Source: Conus ventricosus | Lineage: Eukaryota; Mollusca; Gastropoda; Neogastropoda; Conidae | Length of the DNA: 64,000 nucleotides | NCBI GenBank assembly: GCA_018398815.1 | Contig: CM031614.1 | Span: forward strand, 54,358,315 to 54,422,314 | Direction: 5' to 3' | Part shown: positions 1 through 11,507 of the stretch, piece by piece | Numbering within the stretch: position 1 is the stretch's first letter | How the letters are laid out: every line of letters begins with the position of its first letter | Notes under the pieces: generated by a model | Seen by the model: only the letters and a program-made list of their open reading frames with translations | The model's database searches: none | What the model was told of the DNA's origin: nothing | Made by a program: the position numbers and the translations under genes

Positions 1-470
1 TTACCTACCTGCCTACCTACCTACCCACCCCACCCCTGTATCTTCTTGTTTACCCCCTCAGCTGTCTGCCGTTCGCTCACTCGGTGTGTGCGCGCGCCAC
101 GAGACGAGAGGAAACACAACTCCGGTTGTTTGGATCGGGGACGAGTTACCGTTCGTGACTGGTTAGCTGGTGGTTGGGGGGTTTGATTTTTTTGGTCGCA
201 TCAGTGGGGTAGTAGGTAGGTGGTGCTGAACTTTGGCTGATTGGCTGGAATCGTCGTCCAAGACAGCTTCTTCGACTGCGACTACTGACTTGCTGTGAGG
301 CGGAGAGTTGGACTGATCGATTCGTTCGTTCATTGATTGATTCTTCTTGCTGGTGAGGAGATTTTTGAGAGCTTCGGGGCTCAATCGTTTGGTGACGGGT
401 AAGTTGATTTTTTTCTTTGTTTCTTTTTTTTTTGTTGCTTTTTTTTGCTTAGTGGGTTGTTGTTGTTGTT
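1..470. other. no gene recognised
   Basis: Mixed-composition DNA with short T-rich runs. I see no protein family, RNA gene or clear promoter. Short open frames here have no recognisable content. Confidence 0.5.
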
Positions 471-474
471 GCTT

Positions 475-506
<32 letters not shown>

Positions 507-546
507 TGTGTGTGTGTGTGTGTGGTGTGTGTGTGTGTGTGTGTGT
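475..546. repeat. compound (TGC)n-(GT)n microsatellite
   Basis: A TGC trinucleotide run (475-502) passes directly into a GT run (503-546). The apparent poly-Ala/poly-Cys or poly-Gln frames across it are products of the repeat. Confidence 0.9.
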
Positions 547-814
547 TTTGACATATTTCCTTTCGCCACCCCCACCCTAAGCCCCCACCCCACACCCTCC
601 CTTGAAACAGAACTTGTATCAGTCAAGCAGTAAAGCTGAATGATTTAAATCTTACGACATTATTTATTCCCTTGGTATGTCAAAGTGTTTTCAATTATTT
701 ATTCCCTTGGTATGTCAAAGTGTTTTCAATGTTTCTTCTCCGTTCGAACGGCCCATGTTCTTTGATGGGGAAAGCATTAGTCTGCCTGGAGAAGCACGGA
801 GAAAACCTACCCGC

Positions 815-975
815 CAACACACACACACACACACACACGCACACACACACACACACACACACACCCCAAACCCACACACGCACGCGCACACCCACCCCAA
901 CACCACACACACACACACACACACGAAACAACAGCCGCACGCACGCACCACGCACACACACACAACCAACACACA
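815..975. repeat. (CA)n compound microsatellite
   Basis: CA dinucleotides interrupted by CGCA, CCCA and CAAA variants. The His/Thr-rich frames across it carry no other signal. Confidence 0.9.
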
Positions 976-999
976 CATGACCTACCCTGAGAAACGCCG

Positions 1000-1713
1000 T
1001 GAAGAAGAAAACAGTTTTTTGGGAGACCGAAAAAAAAGTAATTTAAAACCCAAAACTTACAAATTATTTTATACCAAGAAGCGGAAAAAAAAAAAGTTTT
1101 CGATCTGTTTTTTTTTCAAAAAAGAAATGCCTGAAATAAAGTGCGGTGAAAAAAAAAAAGAGAATTCTAAAGATTAGATACAAGACTCGAGAGAAAAAAA
1201 GAGAAAAAAAGAAAAGAAAAATTTACAAAGTAAAAACGGGTTTTTTTTTTCAATTAGGAAAAAAAGAAAGAAAAAATAGTAAGGGGGAAAGAGAAAAAAA
1301 GGAAAAGGAAGAACAAAAAGAATAAGAAAAGAAAAAATAAGTAGAAGAAAAGAAGAAAAAAAAGAAAAAGGGGGAAAAAAAAAAAGAAGAAGAAAGGAAA
1401 GAAGAAAGGAGGAAGGAAAAAAGAAACAAAAATAAAAAAGTAGACGAAAAACGAAAAGGAGGAAGAGGGTTTACGGGAAAAAGGAGGGGGGGGGGGGGGG
1501 GTGGGGAAAGGTGGGAGGGGGCTAAGTGAACAGACAGTGTTTTTCTATTACAAGTTGTATTTCACCCTTAAAACAACTGGACTAGTGAAAGGCAACGAAA
1601 TTTCCCCCCCCCCATGGGGAGTACTTTCTCCCATAACTAAAACGTGATCAGGGGAAAAAAAACTTTAAAACCCCCCCCCCCTTTTCCCCCCCAACCCCCC
1701 CCCCCACCCCCAA

Positions 1714-1764
<51 letters not shown>

Positions 1765-2258
1765 ACCTTCTCCCGCTAACCAGACTAATTTTTTCCTGGG
1801 GGAAAGGTTCTTTCGACAAAAACAAGTTGCTTTACAAGACTGTCATGGAATCGTCTTTTCAGGTGGTGTTGCAGGTTTTGGGGGACGTGTTAACAGACAG
1901 TTCTGGAACCGATTATACCTCTCTTTTACCTCCCAAGTGGGGGATTTTCCATGAGGTCCAAAAAACTCGGCAAGAAGACAGAGTGTTAAAAATATCCAGG
2001 GGGGAACTTTGCACGGAAACAGATATTCTAAATTTAAAAATTTTTTATTTTAATTTTTACAATTTTATTTTTAAACTTTTACGGAAAGAACCCATAAAAG
2101 GGGGGGAAAAAACCCCCCAAAAAAAAAAAAGAAAAAAAATAAAAAAAAAAAAAAAAAAAGGGGGGTTTAAAAAAAAACAAGGGGAAAAAAAAAAAAAAAA
2201 AAAACAAAAAACCAAAAAAAAAAAAAAACCCCCCCCCCCCCCCCCCCAAACAAAACCC

Positions 2259-2301
<43 letters not shown>

Positions 2302-2668
2302 CCCAACCAAAAACCAAAACAAAAAAAAACCCCCAACAAAAACACAAAAAAAAAAAAAAACCCAAAAAACCCCCCAAAAAAACACCAAAAAAACCCCCCC
2401 CCCCACCACCCCCCCAAAACAAACAAACAAAAAAAAAAAAACAAACCCCCAAAAAAACCCCAAAAAAAAAACAAAAAAAACCCCCAAAAAAATAAAAACC
2501 CCAAAAAAAAAGGACCAAAAAAATTTTTTTAAAAAAAAAGGGGACCAAGGGGAAAAAAACAAAACAACCCCCACCCCCCGATTTTACCCCAAACCCCCCC
2601 CCCCCCCTTTAAAAAAGAAAAATTTTAAAGGGGAAAAAAAAAAAAAAAAAAAAAAAAAAAATAAAAAA

Positions 2669-2700
<32 letters not shown>

Positions 2701-3420
2701 AAAAAAAAGGGGAAATTAAAAAGACCCCAAAAAACCCCCCAATAACCCCACCCCCCAACCCCAAAAAAATAAACCCCCCAAACCCAAAAAAAAAACCCCA
2801 CCCAAAAACAAAAAAAAAAAAAAAAAAAAACCAACCCCCAATAACCCCCCCCCCCCAAAAAAAATTACCTTTTTTGGGGGTAAAAAAAAAAGGGGGGGGG
2901 GGGGGGGGGGGGGGTGGGAAAAAAGAAAAAAAAACAGAATTAAAAAATAAAATGGAGAAAAGATTTTTTAGAACCCCACCCCGAAAAAATTATTTTTTGG
3001 GAAAACCCGGGAAAAAAAAAAAAAGTTTTTCCCTTTTCCCTCAATTTTGAAACGAAAACAACGTTCTGTAAAACCCGGAGACTACCGTAAGGAAAAAAAC
3101 CCACGTTTGGGGCCCAGGTTTTCCCCCAAAAGCCCCCCAAAGGGAAAAAAACCCCCAAAAAAAACCCCCCCCCCCCAAAAAAGCCCGCCCCGGGGCAGGG
3201 GGGAAAAAAACCCCAAGTCATCCACATTGAAAACATCTTGGACTTTTTGCATCTTTTCGCTTTTGAACAAGACTGAGCGGATTGTTGTCCTGAGAGGAGT
3301 GAGGGAGAACTATGTCATCGGCGGCTGGAGTGGCGCCGATTCCCCACTGAATTGTTTACCCTCGGCGTTAGACTTCGGCTTGTGGCATGTCTCCCCTTTT
3401 TTTTCCCCCTTCTCTGGTGT
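1000..3420. other. homopolymer-inflated low-complexity DNA
   Basis: About 2.4 kb dominated by long A, C and G runs, including a C tract at about 1709-1764, alternating A/C blocks at 2100-2860 and a G tract near 2891-2914. Short islands of normal-looking sequence (1830-2030, 3210-3420) contain no recognised gene. The pattern suggests an unreliable consensus. The Lys/Pro-rich frame at 1644-2495 comes only from A and C runs. Confidence 0.75.
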
Positions 3421-3560
3421 GTAGTAAAGTATTCACCAAGAGGGGGAAAAAAGAAAAAGAAAAAGAAAAAAACAAAGATGACCATGACAAAAAAAATGAA
3501 AGTAGAAAAAGAAAGAAAAGAAAAGAAGACAGGGGGAAACTTATGTGTGAGATTTATCTA

Positions 3561-4080
3561 ACCTCGACCCCGAAAAAGAGTTTCCTCTCTCCCAATACTC
3601 ATCTCCCACCCCACTTAACCCCCACCCCTACCCTACCCTTTATCCCTTCACCTTTCCTTTCGCTCGGACTAAGCCTTTCGAGGGGTTAAAAAAAATTCTC
3701 CAACTCTCTTCACCTCAAATGTAACTAACCAGGACCCCGAAAAGATGTTCATACTCTCCCAGTACTCATATCCCTCCCAACTAACCCCCTCACCCCACCC
3801 CACCCTTATCCCTCCACTTTCCTTTCGCTTGGACTAAGATCCTCGAGAGCGTGGGCGTGGGGGTGGGGGTGGGGGTGGGTAAAAAAGAAAAAAAACATCT
3901 CGAACTCTCATCACCTCAAAATTCAACTAACCTGGACCCCGAAAAGATTTTCACATCTCCTAGTACTTTTCTCCCACCCCACGAACCCCCACCCCCACCC
4001 CTTCACCTTTCTTTTCGCTCGGAACTAAACCTTTTGAGAGGGGAAAAAAAAGAAATCTCACGAACTGTCTTCACCTCAAT
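3561..4080. repeat. three-copy tandem repeat, about 167-200 bp unit
   Basis: The segment beginning with a GACCCCGAAAA-like string recurs at about 3561, 3728 and 3930. Each copy continues through a C-rich CTCCCACCCC stretch, then CCTTTCnTTTCGCTCGGA, then a G/A-rich tail and CTCnTCACCTCAA. The second copy is longer because of a (GGGTGT)-like insertion at about 3850-3885. No coding content is seen. Confidence 0.8.
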
Positions 4081-4090
4081 ATTATGATAC

Positions 4091-4340
4091 ATGAAAGATT
4101 CAACTTGTTCTGTGAGCAACACTCTCGGAGACTCATCCGTCAAGCAGAAGAAACCTGACTGTGGTGGGGTCCCAGTGTTCCCAGTCGAGGCCCCAGCAAA
4201 CCCAACCCCTGGGCAAGAGCCCGCCAGGGGCAGAAAACCCCCAACAAATAACAAGTCTGTGATTGGAATCGAACTTTCGACCTCCCAACCAAATTTTCGC
4301 CGGTGACCGCCACGCGCCACGGCGGCTGGTACCTTTGTTT
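4091..4340 (-). mobile_element. tRNA-derived SINE
   Basis: Read on the minus strand, a tRNA-like head runs from about 4340 down. An A-box-like TGGCGCGTGGCGG is followed by a B-box-like GGTCGAAAGTTCGATTCC (plus 4265-4282). A non-tRNA body continues to about 4091 and contains an inverted CCCCTGGCGGG/CTTGCCCAGGGG pair. This is the head-body layout of a pol III SINE. I recognise the general type but not the family. The 3' end is not sharply defined. Confidence 0.6.
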
Positions 4341-4539
4341 TCTCTGGACACAGATTTGATTGGTATTTACAAACGTCAAGAAGCTGCGTCAGACTCTGGA
4401 CAGTTTCAACTTTTTCTTTACTCCTTCTCCCTCTCTGTTGTTTATCTCTGGGAGATTCCCGGAATTCTCTAAACTTCCTCACCATTTTCTTTTTTATCTG
4501 TTGTTTTTGTTTTTCACGAGGTGTCCTTTTGAATTTTCT

Positions 4540-4595
4540 TTCATATCCTACCCCCCACCCCCCCACCCCCACCCCCCTCACCCCCTCTCACACCG

Positions 4596-4630
<35 letters not shown>

Positions 4631-5440
4631 TTCCAAAAAAAATTCTCTTCTTTACCAATCATTAACAACATGGTACTGGTGGATTTTGGCAAAATTCGTA
4701 AATCCCAGCAGCCAAAGTTGAGAGCACCTAAAGAGAGGGACAGAAGAGCACACTCAGGGCAGCTTGCTAGACTTCAGTGTCAACGGGACTACCGGAGTTA
4801 TTCGTTCCTCTCGCGAACCATCCCCGAGTGAACTATTCACTGACCGAGGCTGTGGTTGGAGCCGCGTCTCTTGGCGTGTTCACGTCGGGAGCTGGTAAAC
4901 TCCACCAGTAGTCACAAGCTGGGTTTTTTTTTCTTTTTTTTTCTTTTTTTTTTTTCGTTTTTTTTTTTTTGTTGTTGTTTTTTTGTTTTGTTTTTGTTTT
5001 GCGCTTACCCCTCCGTTACAAGTGTCAGAATAATCAGCTGTTGATTGAGGACACTATACGGATGAAGATGAAATCAAGAATAGTTTGAACACAAAAATAT
5101 TGCAAACGCTTTTTAACACAACTAGTGAACGCATTGTTCCGATAGATTTCAATGATTCGGGTTCAACGTGTTTTCAGAAAGGACCGTTTGTGATAGGAAT
5201 GGGGTACGAAAGGAAATCTCTCCTCACCCGGGATTTGTTTTTTCCCCCGGGAGGACCAAATTTGATTGTGGAGGTGGGTTTCATGTATAGCCCAGTTCTT
5301 TGCTGTTGAAAGTGGCGAGGCGAGGACATGAAGTCTGCACTACAGGTGATAGATTGCATCCTCTGCAATTTGTCGTCCGTTCCCGAGATCAGTTGTCATG
5401 ACAACATCTGTTTTAACTGGCCTTGCAGAATTACCTGTTG
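4540..5440. other. C-tract, T-tract and unassigned DNA
   Basis: A C-rich tract (about 4550-4630) and a T-rich tract (about 4922-5005) flank otherwise ordinary sequence. No conserved protein or RNA is visible in any frame. Confidence 0.5.
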
Positions 5441-5443
5441 ATA

Positions 5444-5444
<1 letters not shown>

Positions 5445-5501
<57 letters not shown>

Positions 5502-5560
5502 CGTGTGTGCGTGCGTGCGTCGGTGCGTGTGTGTGCGTGTGCGTGTGTTTGTGTGTGTGA
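5445..5560. repeat. (GT)n microsatellite
   Basis: GT repeat that degenerates rightward into GTGC/GCGT variants. Confidence 0.92.
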
Positions 5561-7475
5561 CATGCAAGCAGTACCTCGCGCATGTACGCTTTCCTCTGAC
5601 GCTCAAAGCATAAACAAAACACGTATTGAACGGGAGAAAAAACGCTCAAGGAGGGGACGCAAACCCTGCGCGTTTACGTCTGTCTACTTCTATTTAACAC
5701 AAACGAAAATTGCGTCGTTTGCTCGGACATTGTTTATTCGTATGCGAACTTTTCCCCCCGAGCGATTTGTCACAGCTTACGAACTTCCAGTTTCACCATG
5801 ATTAGAACTGAATGTTCAGAGTGTAATGAGTCGGCCGAATGGTCTCGAGCATTTAGGCAAATTAAGGGTAGTTTTGCTGTTGTTGAGAGCAAGTTCTGGG
5901 GTCTTCAAGTGTGCGAATTCAGGCATCACCAGGGGGGGGGGGGATACCCCGAGTCGTATACTGAAGGAGGGAGAGTACTGGGAAGTGTTTCGCATGTCCG
6001 AGGGATAGTGACAAGGAGTTGGCGACCTGCAGTCCTGGGTAGAGAAGAGTGTCCACTTTGAGCACTGGCTATTCACTGGGCTCTCCCGTGGGCCTGAAAG
6101 GAAGGCGATCGTGTCAGGTGACCGTCACGGGTAGGTGGACCGTCAGCCTGCCGGCAGAGTACAGCGACCATTCAGTCGTCCCTGTTCTGAGGAATGAATG
6201 GAAGGCTGCGGCCTATCGAGTGGTTTGCGCCTTGTTGTCTATAGAGGTAGTAAATACTTGAAGCATCAGTCCTGGCTGGTAGAGAGGTCCAGGCTGTTAG
6301 TTCAATGGGTAGCTTGGGGGAATCGAACATGAGTTTGAATAGGAGGTTATGCATTAACCACTGGGTACTCAAGTCTTTGTTGGCGCTAGCAGCTGTGGTG
6401 TGTGTGTATGTGTAGGTGACTAGTGATTCCATTGGTGGAATAAAATAACTTGGGGATTTATTGGTACAAATCGTGTGATGTGTGTGTGTGCCAGTGATTC
6501 CATTGGTTGAGCCAGTTAAACTCGGGTTCTCTCTTTCTTTGAGAACGAATATAAGGTGCTTGGAAAACAGGAAGTGGGGGACTCACTTAAGGGAAAGTGA
6601 ACTCGCCCGTCTTGCTGAGGGCTCAAGAAAATACAGCGTGAAGCAGAGGTTAGCTGTCGCCTTGTTGTCTCCTGGGTGGGGACGTAAGACAGTGGAGGTT
6701 GCTGTAGCCTCGGAGCCGACGACGAGAAGAATTGTCTCCCGTGTGGGGACGGTCGACAGCAAGACGTGTAGCCTGTTGGAGCCTAGACAGGGAGCTGCCA
6801 GACAACGGTGGGGTGTTTGCAGCCAGAGAAGACCTGTGGGAGAGGCCGACAGGAGCCCTTTCAGTGGAGAGGGCGAAGTACGGTGGAGTCCGGGAGACTC
6901 GGTGTGAGGGTGCGACTCAAGCTACGTTGCCAGTGTCCCCCAACTGGGATTTGGCCAATCGGGAAGACACAACAGTGTGGCAGCTTCAGCTCGTGGTCGT
7001 ACAGTGGATGAGAGAAACTGGCGATCAACCAAGGAATGCTGGCAAGTTACGGACGTTTTATTTGTTCTTAAGTTTATAAGTGTGCAAACCGAATTGTGGA
7101 ATATTGTCTTTCCTGGTTAATGAAGAGTAATTGAAGGAAAGGGGATGCGATTTATGAGATTGTCTGTATGATGTTTATATTGTTGTATGATACAGATAAG
7201 TGTGTTGTGTAGTGACGGGTGGGGGCTCGGAGTCAAGTTAAATAAAGTTGATTATTTTCTATGAAATGTTATTGGTTTCCGTCACCTTTGTGCGGGCCCG
7301 ATGTGAGTGACAGAGTGCGTGTGCCTATGCGAGAGTGCATTTTGGTTGTGGAAGTGTAAATACTTCTGTCTATAACCCCTGCATCCCTGAATATAAAAAT
7401 CATAGTTTAATAACGAGGGGGAGCGTCGGAGACCCGTCACACAGAGCAACCATTTTATTTTTTTCCTGTTAGCTT

Positions 7476-7480
<5 letters not shown>
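5561..7480. other. about 1.9 kb with no recognised gene
   Basis: Ordinary-composition DNA with broken open frames of up to about 140 codons (for example 6482-6907 plus), none of which I recognise. An AATAAA lies near 7241, close to the right end, so this may be the 3' part or long terminal repeat of an unclassified retroelement. Nothing firmer can be said. Confidence 0.35.

Positions 7481-7546
<66 letters not shown>
7481..7546. repeat. (CA)n microsatellite
   Basis: An uninterrupted CA run of about 66 bp. Confidence 0.95.
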
Positions 7547-7548
<2 letters not shown>

Positions 7549-7574
7549 TAGGACCCCAAAAAAACCAAGGGAGC

Positions 7575-7893
7575 ATGTCGATGCGTCACGGCCCGATACG
7601 TCCACGGCCCGATTCGTCCAAATGGACACATCGGGCTGTGGACGTATCGGGTGGTGGCGTGCCGATGTGTCCACGACCCTTAAAGTCCAAGGCCGTTGAG
7701 TCAAAAAAATTGGACTCAGCGGGTAGGTCCGTTGTATCCAAGCTCCGTTGCGTCCACGGCTTTCGACCTTGGACGTATTGGGCTTGGACGCATCGGACCG
7801 TGGACGGATCGGACCGTGGACGCATCGGGCCTTGGACGTATCGGGCCTTGGACGCATTGAGCCTTGGACGTATCGGGCCGTGGACGTATCGAG
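7575..7893. repeat. 16-bp minisatellite arranged as two inverted arms
   Basis: The right arm (about 7765-7893) is a head-to-tail array of a unit close to TTGGACGTATCGGGCC, with single-base variants. The left arm (about 7575-7672) carries the same unit mostly in the opposite orientation (GGCCCGATACGTCCA). A spacer of about 90 bp keeps degenerate units. The whole can fold back on itself. Pro/Arg/Ser-rich frames across it follow from the repeat. Confidence 0.8.
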
Positions 7894-9169
7894 CTGACCC
7901 CAAAACGAATACTATGCTCTTAAATGGTTTGTCCTGTGAGCAGGAAATTGCTTTCAACAACTTTACTCGCTGTCACTAGACACGGACAGGGGCAAAAAGT
8001 CAAAGTCAGATCAGTACATTAGTCTCCTGCCATTTCCTTTGTCACGTATGTAATTAGAAGCATCTGAACACATTATATACACTAGCTTCTTCTTGTTCAC
8101 ATTTTGACATTTATTGTAAAACTATGTGATTTCAAAATCGAAATAAATTCGTTTAAACCAACGGTCTAATCATTTAACCTCGGGACCATAAAATAATGAA
8201 CAGTTAAATTAGATCAGCACATGTTTGCCTCGGGAGGGAGGGGGGGAGGGGGGGGAGTTTGGGGAGTTTTAACGACAAATATGTCGTTTTGGTTTTCCCT
8301 CTTGATTATCGCTTAATTGTTGGTCGGTCAAAAACTCTTCGTAAGGTGTCAATCAATGAGGGCAACAGGTTGAAGAAATATACTGACCTAGATACGCAGA
8401 ACGAAGGTGGCAGGGGGAGGAAGTGGGGGAGGCTAAACTGCTACTTTTGCATTTTTCTCCAACCATTTTCCACCATCTTACGACAGGGAGGGAGAGGAGG
8501 GAGAAGCGATAGAAGGGGGGGAGGACAGGAGGGGAAGAGAAGGGAGTGTCATCCTTATAATGGACGCCCGCAGGTTTCAAAACTGCAACATTGAAGACAT
8601 CAGACCTTTTCTGTCGAGAGAAGTGGAAGTGTAGGAAGTCATAAACCATGCGGACATTTCATCCGAGCTCTCATACACCCAGGTAATTTTCTTTTCATGA
8701 CGGAGGAAACATTTACAACTATCAACCAAGACTAGTGTTCTGTTTACCCCGGGGGGGGGGGGGGGGGGGCGGGGCATGGGGGTGGAGGGGGGTTCTAACT
8801 GTTCAGTTGCCAAGTTACAAACACGGGTTTCTCATGCCTGCCCTGGCGCCGCCCCCCCTCCCCCCTCCCTTCCCTCCCTCCCTCCCTCCCTCCATGCCCA
8901 TTCCCTGAAAAGATGTATGGCACACATTCTGCGTTTGTTAGATAATAAGAAAACCGAACAACTCACGTAGTCCGAAGTATGTGTTAATTATTATCTATAA
9001 ACGGGGGAAAAAAAAAGGACAAAGATCAACAACAAAGATGAAGTTTACTGAACTAGCTTCCACTTCAGCGTCTGTCCCCCTTAAAGTACAGTTCATCTAC
9101 TCAAAGCAAACAAGATAAATGTCTGAATTGTCTAAAGATCAATAAGGAGATCTGTTCGAATCATTGTTC
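7894..9169. other. no gene recognised; G-rich and C-rich tracts
   Basis: Contains G-rich blocks near 8230-8260 and 8500-8560, a G tract at 8751-8772 and a CCCT run at 8860-8893. Frames here match no family I recognise. Confidence 0.45.
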
Positions 9170-10440
9170 AGCCATCTTCTTGTCCCCCCGTGAGTCAAAA
9201 ATAGATGCAATTTTATTTAGACTTTTCTAAAGCCTTTGATAAGGTTGACCATGAGGGCCTGCTGCTTAAATTAGAACACATTGGCATTGACGGTTCTTTG
9301 CTAAATGGGCTAGATCATTCCTCGTTGGGAGAACGCAGAAAGTTGTTGTGGAAGGGTCGTCATCCATTGTAAACCAGTCTTGTCAGGTGTACCACAGGGA
9401 ACTGTTCTGGGGGCCCTTGTTTTCTTAATTTATATAAATGACATAAGTAGAAATCTCTCTCCTGGAACTACTATAAGGCTTTTTGCAGATGCAGTTTAGT
9501 ATATAGAACAATCAGAAGCAAGAATGATACTCGCATTCTACAAGAAGATCTAAACGCTTTACAAGAGTGGGAAAGAACTTGGAAATGGAATTTCATCCCA
9601 AAAGTGCCAAGTGTTGCGTATATGTAACAAGCGCTCACCAATTAGATCAGATTATTCTATCCATAATACTATTCTTAAAGAAACTATGCTGCAAAATATT
9701 TAGGCGTGTGATTATAGATAGTCGTCTCAATGGAAGAACATTACAATTAGTATGTAAGAAAGCAAATAACATCTTGGCTTTCTTATACAGGAACATCAAT
9801 GACTGCCCCCAAAAGGTTAAAGACGACTGCTACAAACACTGGTTAGACCAGTACTGGAATATGGTTGCTCAGTTTGGGATCCTTACCATCTAAAGGACAT
9901 TGATAACCTCGAAAGATTCAGAAGAGAGCAGCACGGTTCGTAACAGGGAACCACATCAGAGAAAAGGGGTATCTAGGAAGAACATGAGGAAATTAGATGG
10001 AAACCCTTGAAGAGAGAAGAGCTTTTATTAAAACTTAACACCTTTTCAAAGGCAGAGCTAAAGTAATTGATATTCCAATGGAACAACTAGTATTGAATAA
10101 AGTAGCACCAGGAGTGGCGGTCAATGTTATACCATACCTGCATCAAATATTGACAACCACTTACATTCTTTTTATCCCAGTTCTGTACGGCTGTGGAACT
10201 CACTGCCGGGTGCCATTCAAGATCGCCACAAGTGCAATCTCATTCAAGGGACAATTGATTCGACAGTTTGAGATCGCATATTGATGATTTTCTATTTTTA
10301 TTTCCCCAGATATTTTATTATCACCTGGGCCTGAATTTGGCCATTGCTTTTTAAATCGAGTGCGACCCCTTGTTGCCAAATTTGCTCCAGGGGCCAACAG
10401 TCAGAGTCGCACTGTTTTATGTTATTTTATTTTATTTTTA
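9170..10440 (+). pseudogene. jockey/CR1-superfamily LINE reverse transcriptase fragment
   Basis: Translating across several frames gives the core of a non-LTR reverse transcriptase. A DFSKAFDKVDHEGLL segment comes first (about 9215-9260), then a G(V)PQGTVLGP box, a YINDIS helix and an F-A-D box (about 9480-9495). A thumb region follows, and a terminal SVRLWNSLP-like block lies near 10,170-10,215. Family knowledge puts this in the jockey/CR1/L2 superfamily. The 5' endonuclease region is absent. The frame changes repeatedly and stops occur, so it is a dead copy. The right end runs into a TTTTA-rich tail (10,415-10,440), a plausible LINE 3' end. Confidence 0.75.
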
Positions 10441-11119
10441 ATATGCGCGCTGGTGACCTACTCGTTTTTGAGTGAACCAGTATTTTAGGAAGAAGAAGAA
10501 GATAGCAACGTTATCTGATTGGTCGACAGACCCACCGCCATATCCACTACCCTCACCCTCGCCTTCCCTCCTGCCTCCCCCTCCCAGCCTTCTCCTCCTT
10601 CCCTTCCCCACTCTTCCCCTCCCCAGACCTTGTGTATGTGGACCACGCACACAACAACCCGTCCTATAGGGGAGGGGAGGGGGGAGGGGGGAACAAATAT
10701 GCAAATAAGGCATGGAGCTGTCAAGAGCGTTGAGCGTGAGTGACGTGGATCTTGTCACTTGCAGGTCGCCGGAACATGTCAACAACACTGGCCGTCGTTG
10801 GAACTGTCTTGGCCACACATACCGCCTGTTAACCACTATGAAAAACGGACGGGACGGGCGTGGGGGGAGGGGGAGGGGAAGGGGGCCGGACGGGGAGGCA
10901 GGCGAATGAGGGGGGCGGGGGGGGGGGGAGCGGAGAATGGAGCGCGGTGGTGCAGAATTTGTTAAAGTGAGGGCAAGACAGAAATAAGTATTGAAGTTGA
11001 TATATGGTCGAGATGGTTACTTGTGTGGGATGTTTCTGTTGTTGTTGTTGTTAACGAACGGTTTAAGTCTTTTGAACAAATGAAGCCGCAAGCAGCGAAG
11101 ATCAGTTGCTGAAGAACAG
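10441..11119. other. no gene recognised
   Basis: Contains a C/T-rich block (10,530-10,625) and a G-rich block (10,855-10,930). No gene or RNA is recognised. Confidence 0.4.
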
Positions 11120-11507
11120 CCAGGGTTAGAGCAGGTCAGTACCAGAACAGATTTTTAACTTGAGGATTATGTGAGAGATATCATCAGCACTAGAGGATCT
11201 GTACACAGTTTTGGTGGATTTCGAAAGGCCTTTGACAGACATGCAGCCTTCTGAGCGACCATGGAACTGTACAACATCACGCTAACCTGATCAGGACCGT
11301 CGGAACACCTCTGCGATAAGGTCACCAGCGCAGTGCTGGCTACATGGCGCCATAGGAAATGGTTCGAGACGATGTTTGGAGTGAGGCAAGGCTGTTCACT
11401 TTCAACCACTTCTTTTAATATTTACCTGGAGCAGAATTAAAACTGACGCACTGGAGGGACATCAAGGCTCAATAAGCATTGGGGACAGGATAGTAACAAC
11501 CCTACGA
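11120..11507 (+). pseudogene. RTE-like LINE reverse transcriptase, left half (interrupted)
   Basis: Frame-shifted reading gives a VDF(R)KAFDR box near 11,200-11,235, a FGVRQGCSLS box near 11,370-11,405, an FNIYLEQ helix, and a GSISIGDR-I-V-T-T-LR segment ending at 11,507. In this clade the next residues should be the catalytic FADD. Here the reading stops and a different element begins. FADD resumes on the same strand at about 21,249. The fragment is therefore the upstream part of a LINE split by a 9.7-kb insertion. Several stops and frame changes are present. Confidence 0.75.
11502..11507. repeat. left target-site duplication of the Polinton-like element (probable)
   Basis: CTACGA, coding Leu-Arg of the LINE, abuts the left inverted repeat. 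The matching position on the right (21,243-21,248) reads CTAAGT. The two differ at three positions, but the codons Leu-Arg/Leu-Ser sit at the same place before FADD. Six base pairs is the duplication size known for Polintons. Confidence 0.5.

Noticed and set aside
466..580. Coding CAG/TGC trinucleotide expansion
   Set aside because: The TGC run is only nine or ten units, runs straight into a GT repeat and has no surrounding gene.
1644..2495. 283-codon Pro/Lys-rich open frame
   Set aside because: It consists of C and A homopolymers. No domain, and the region is unreliable.
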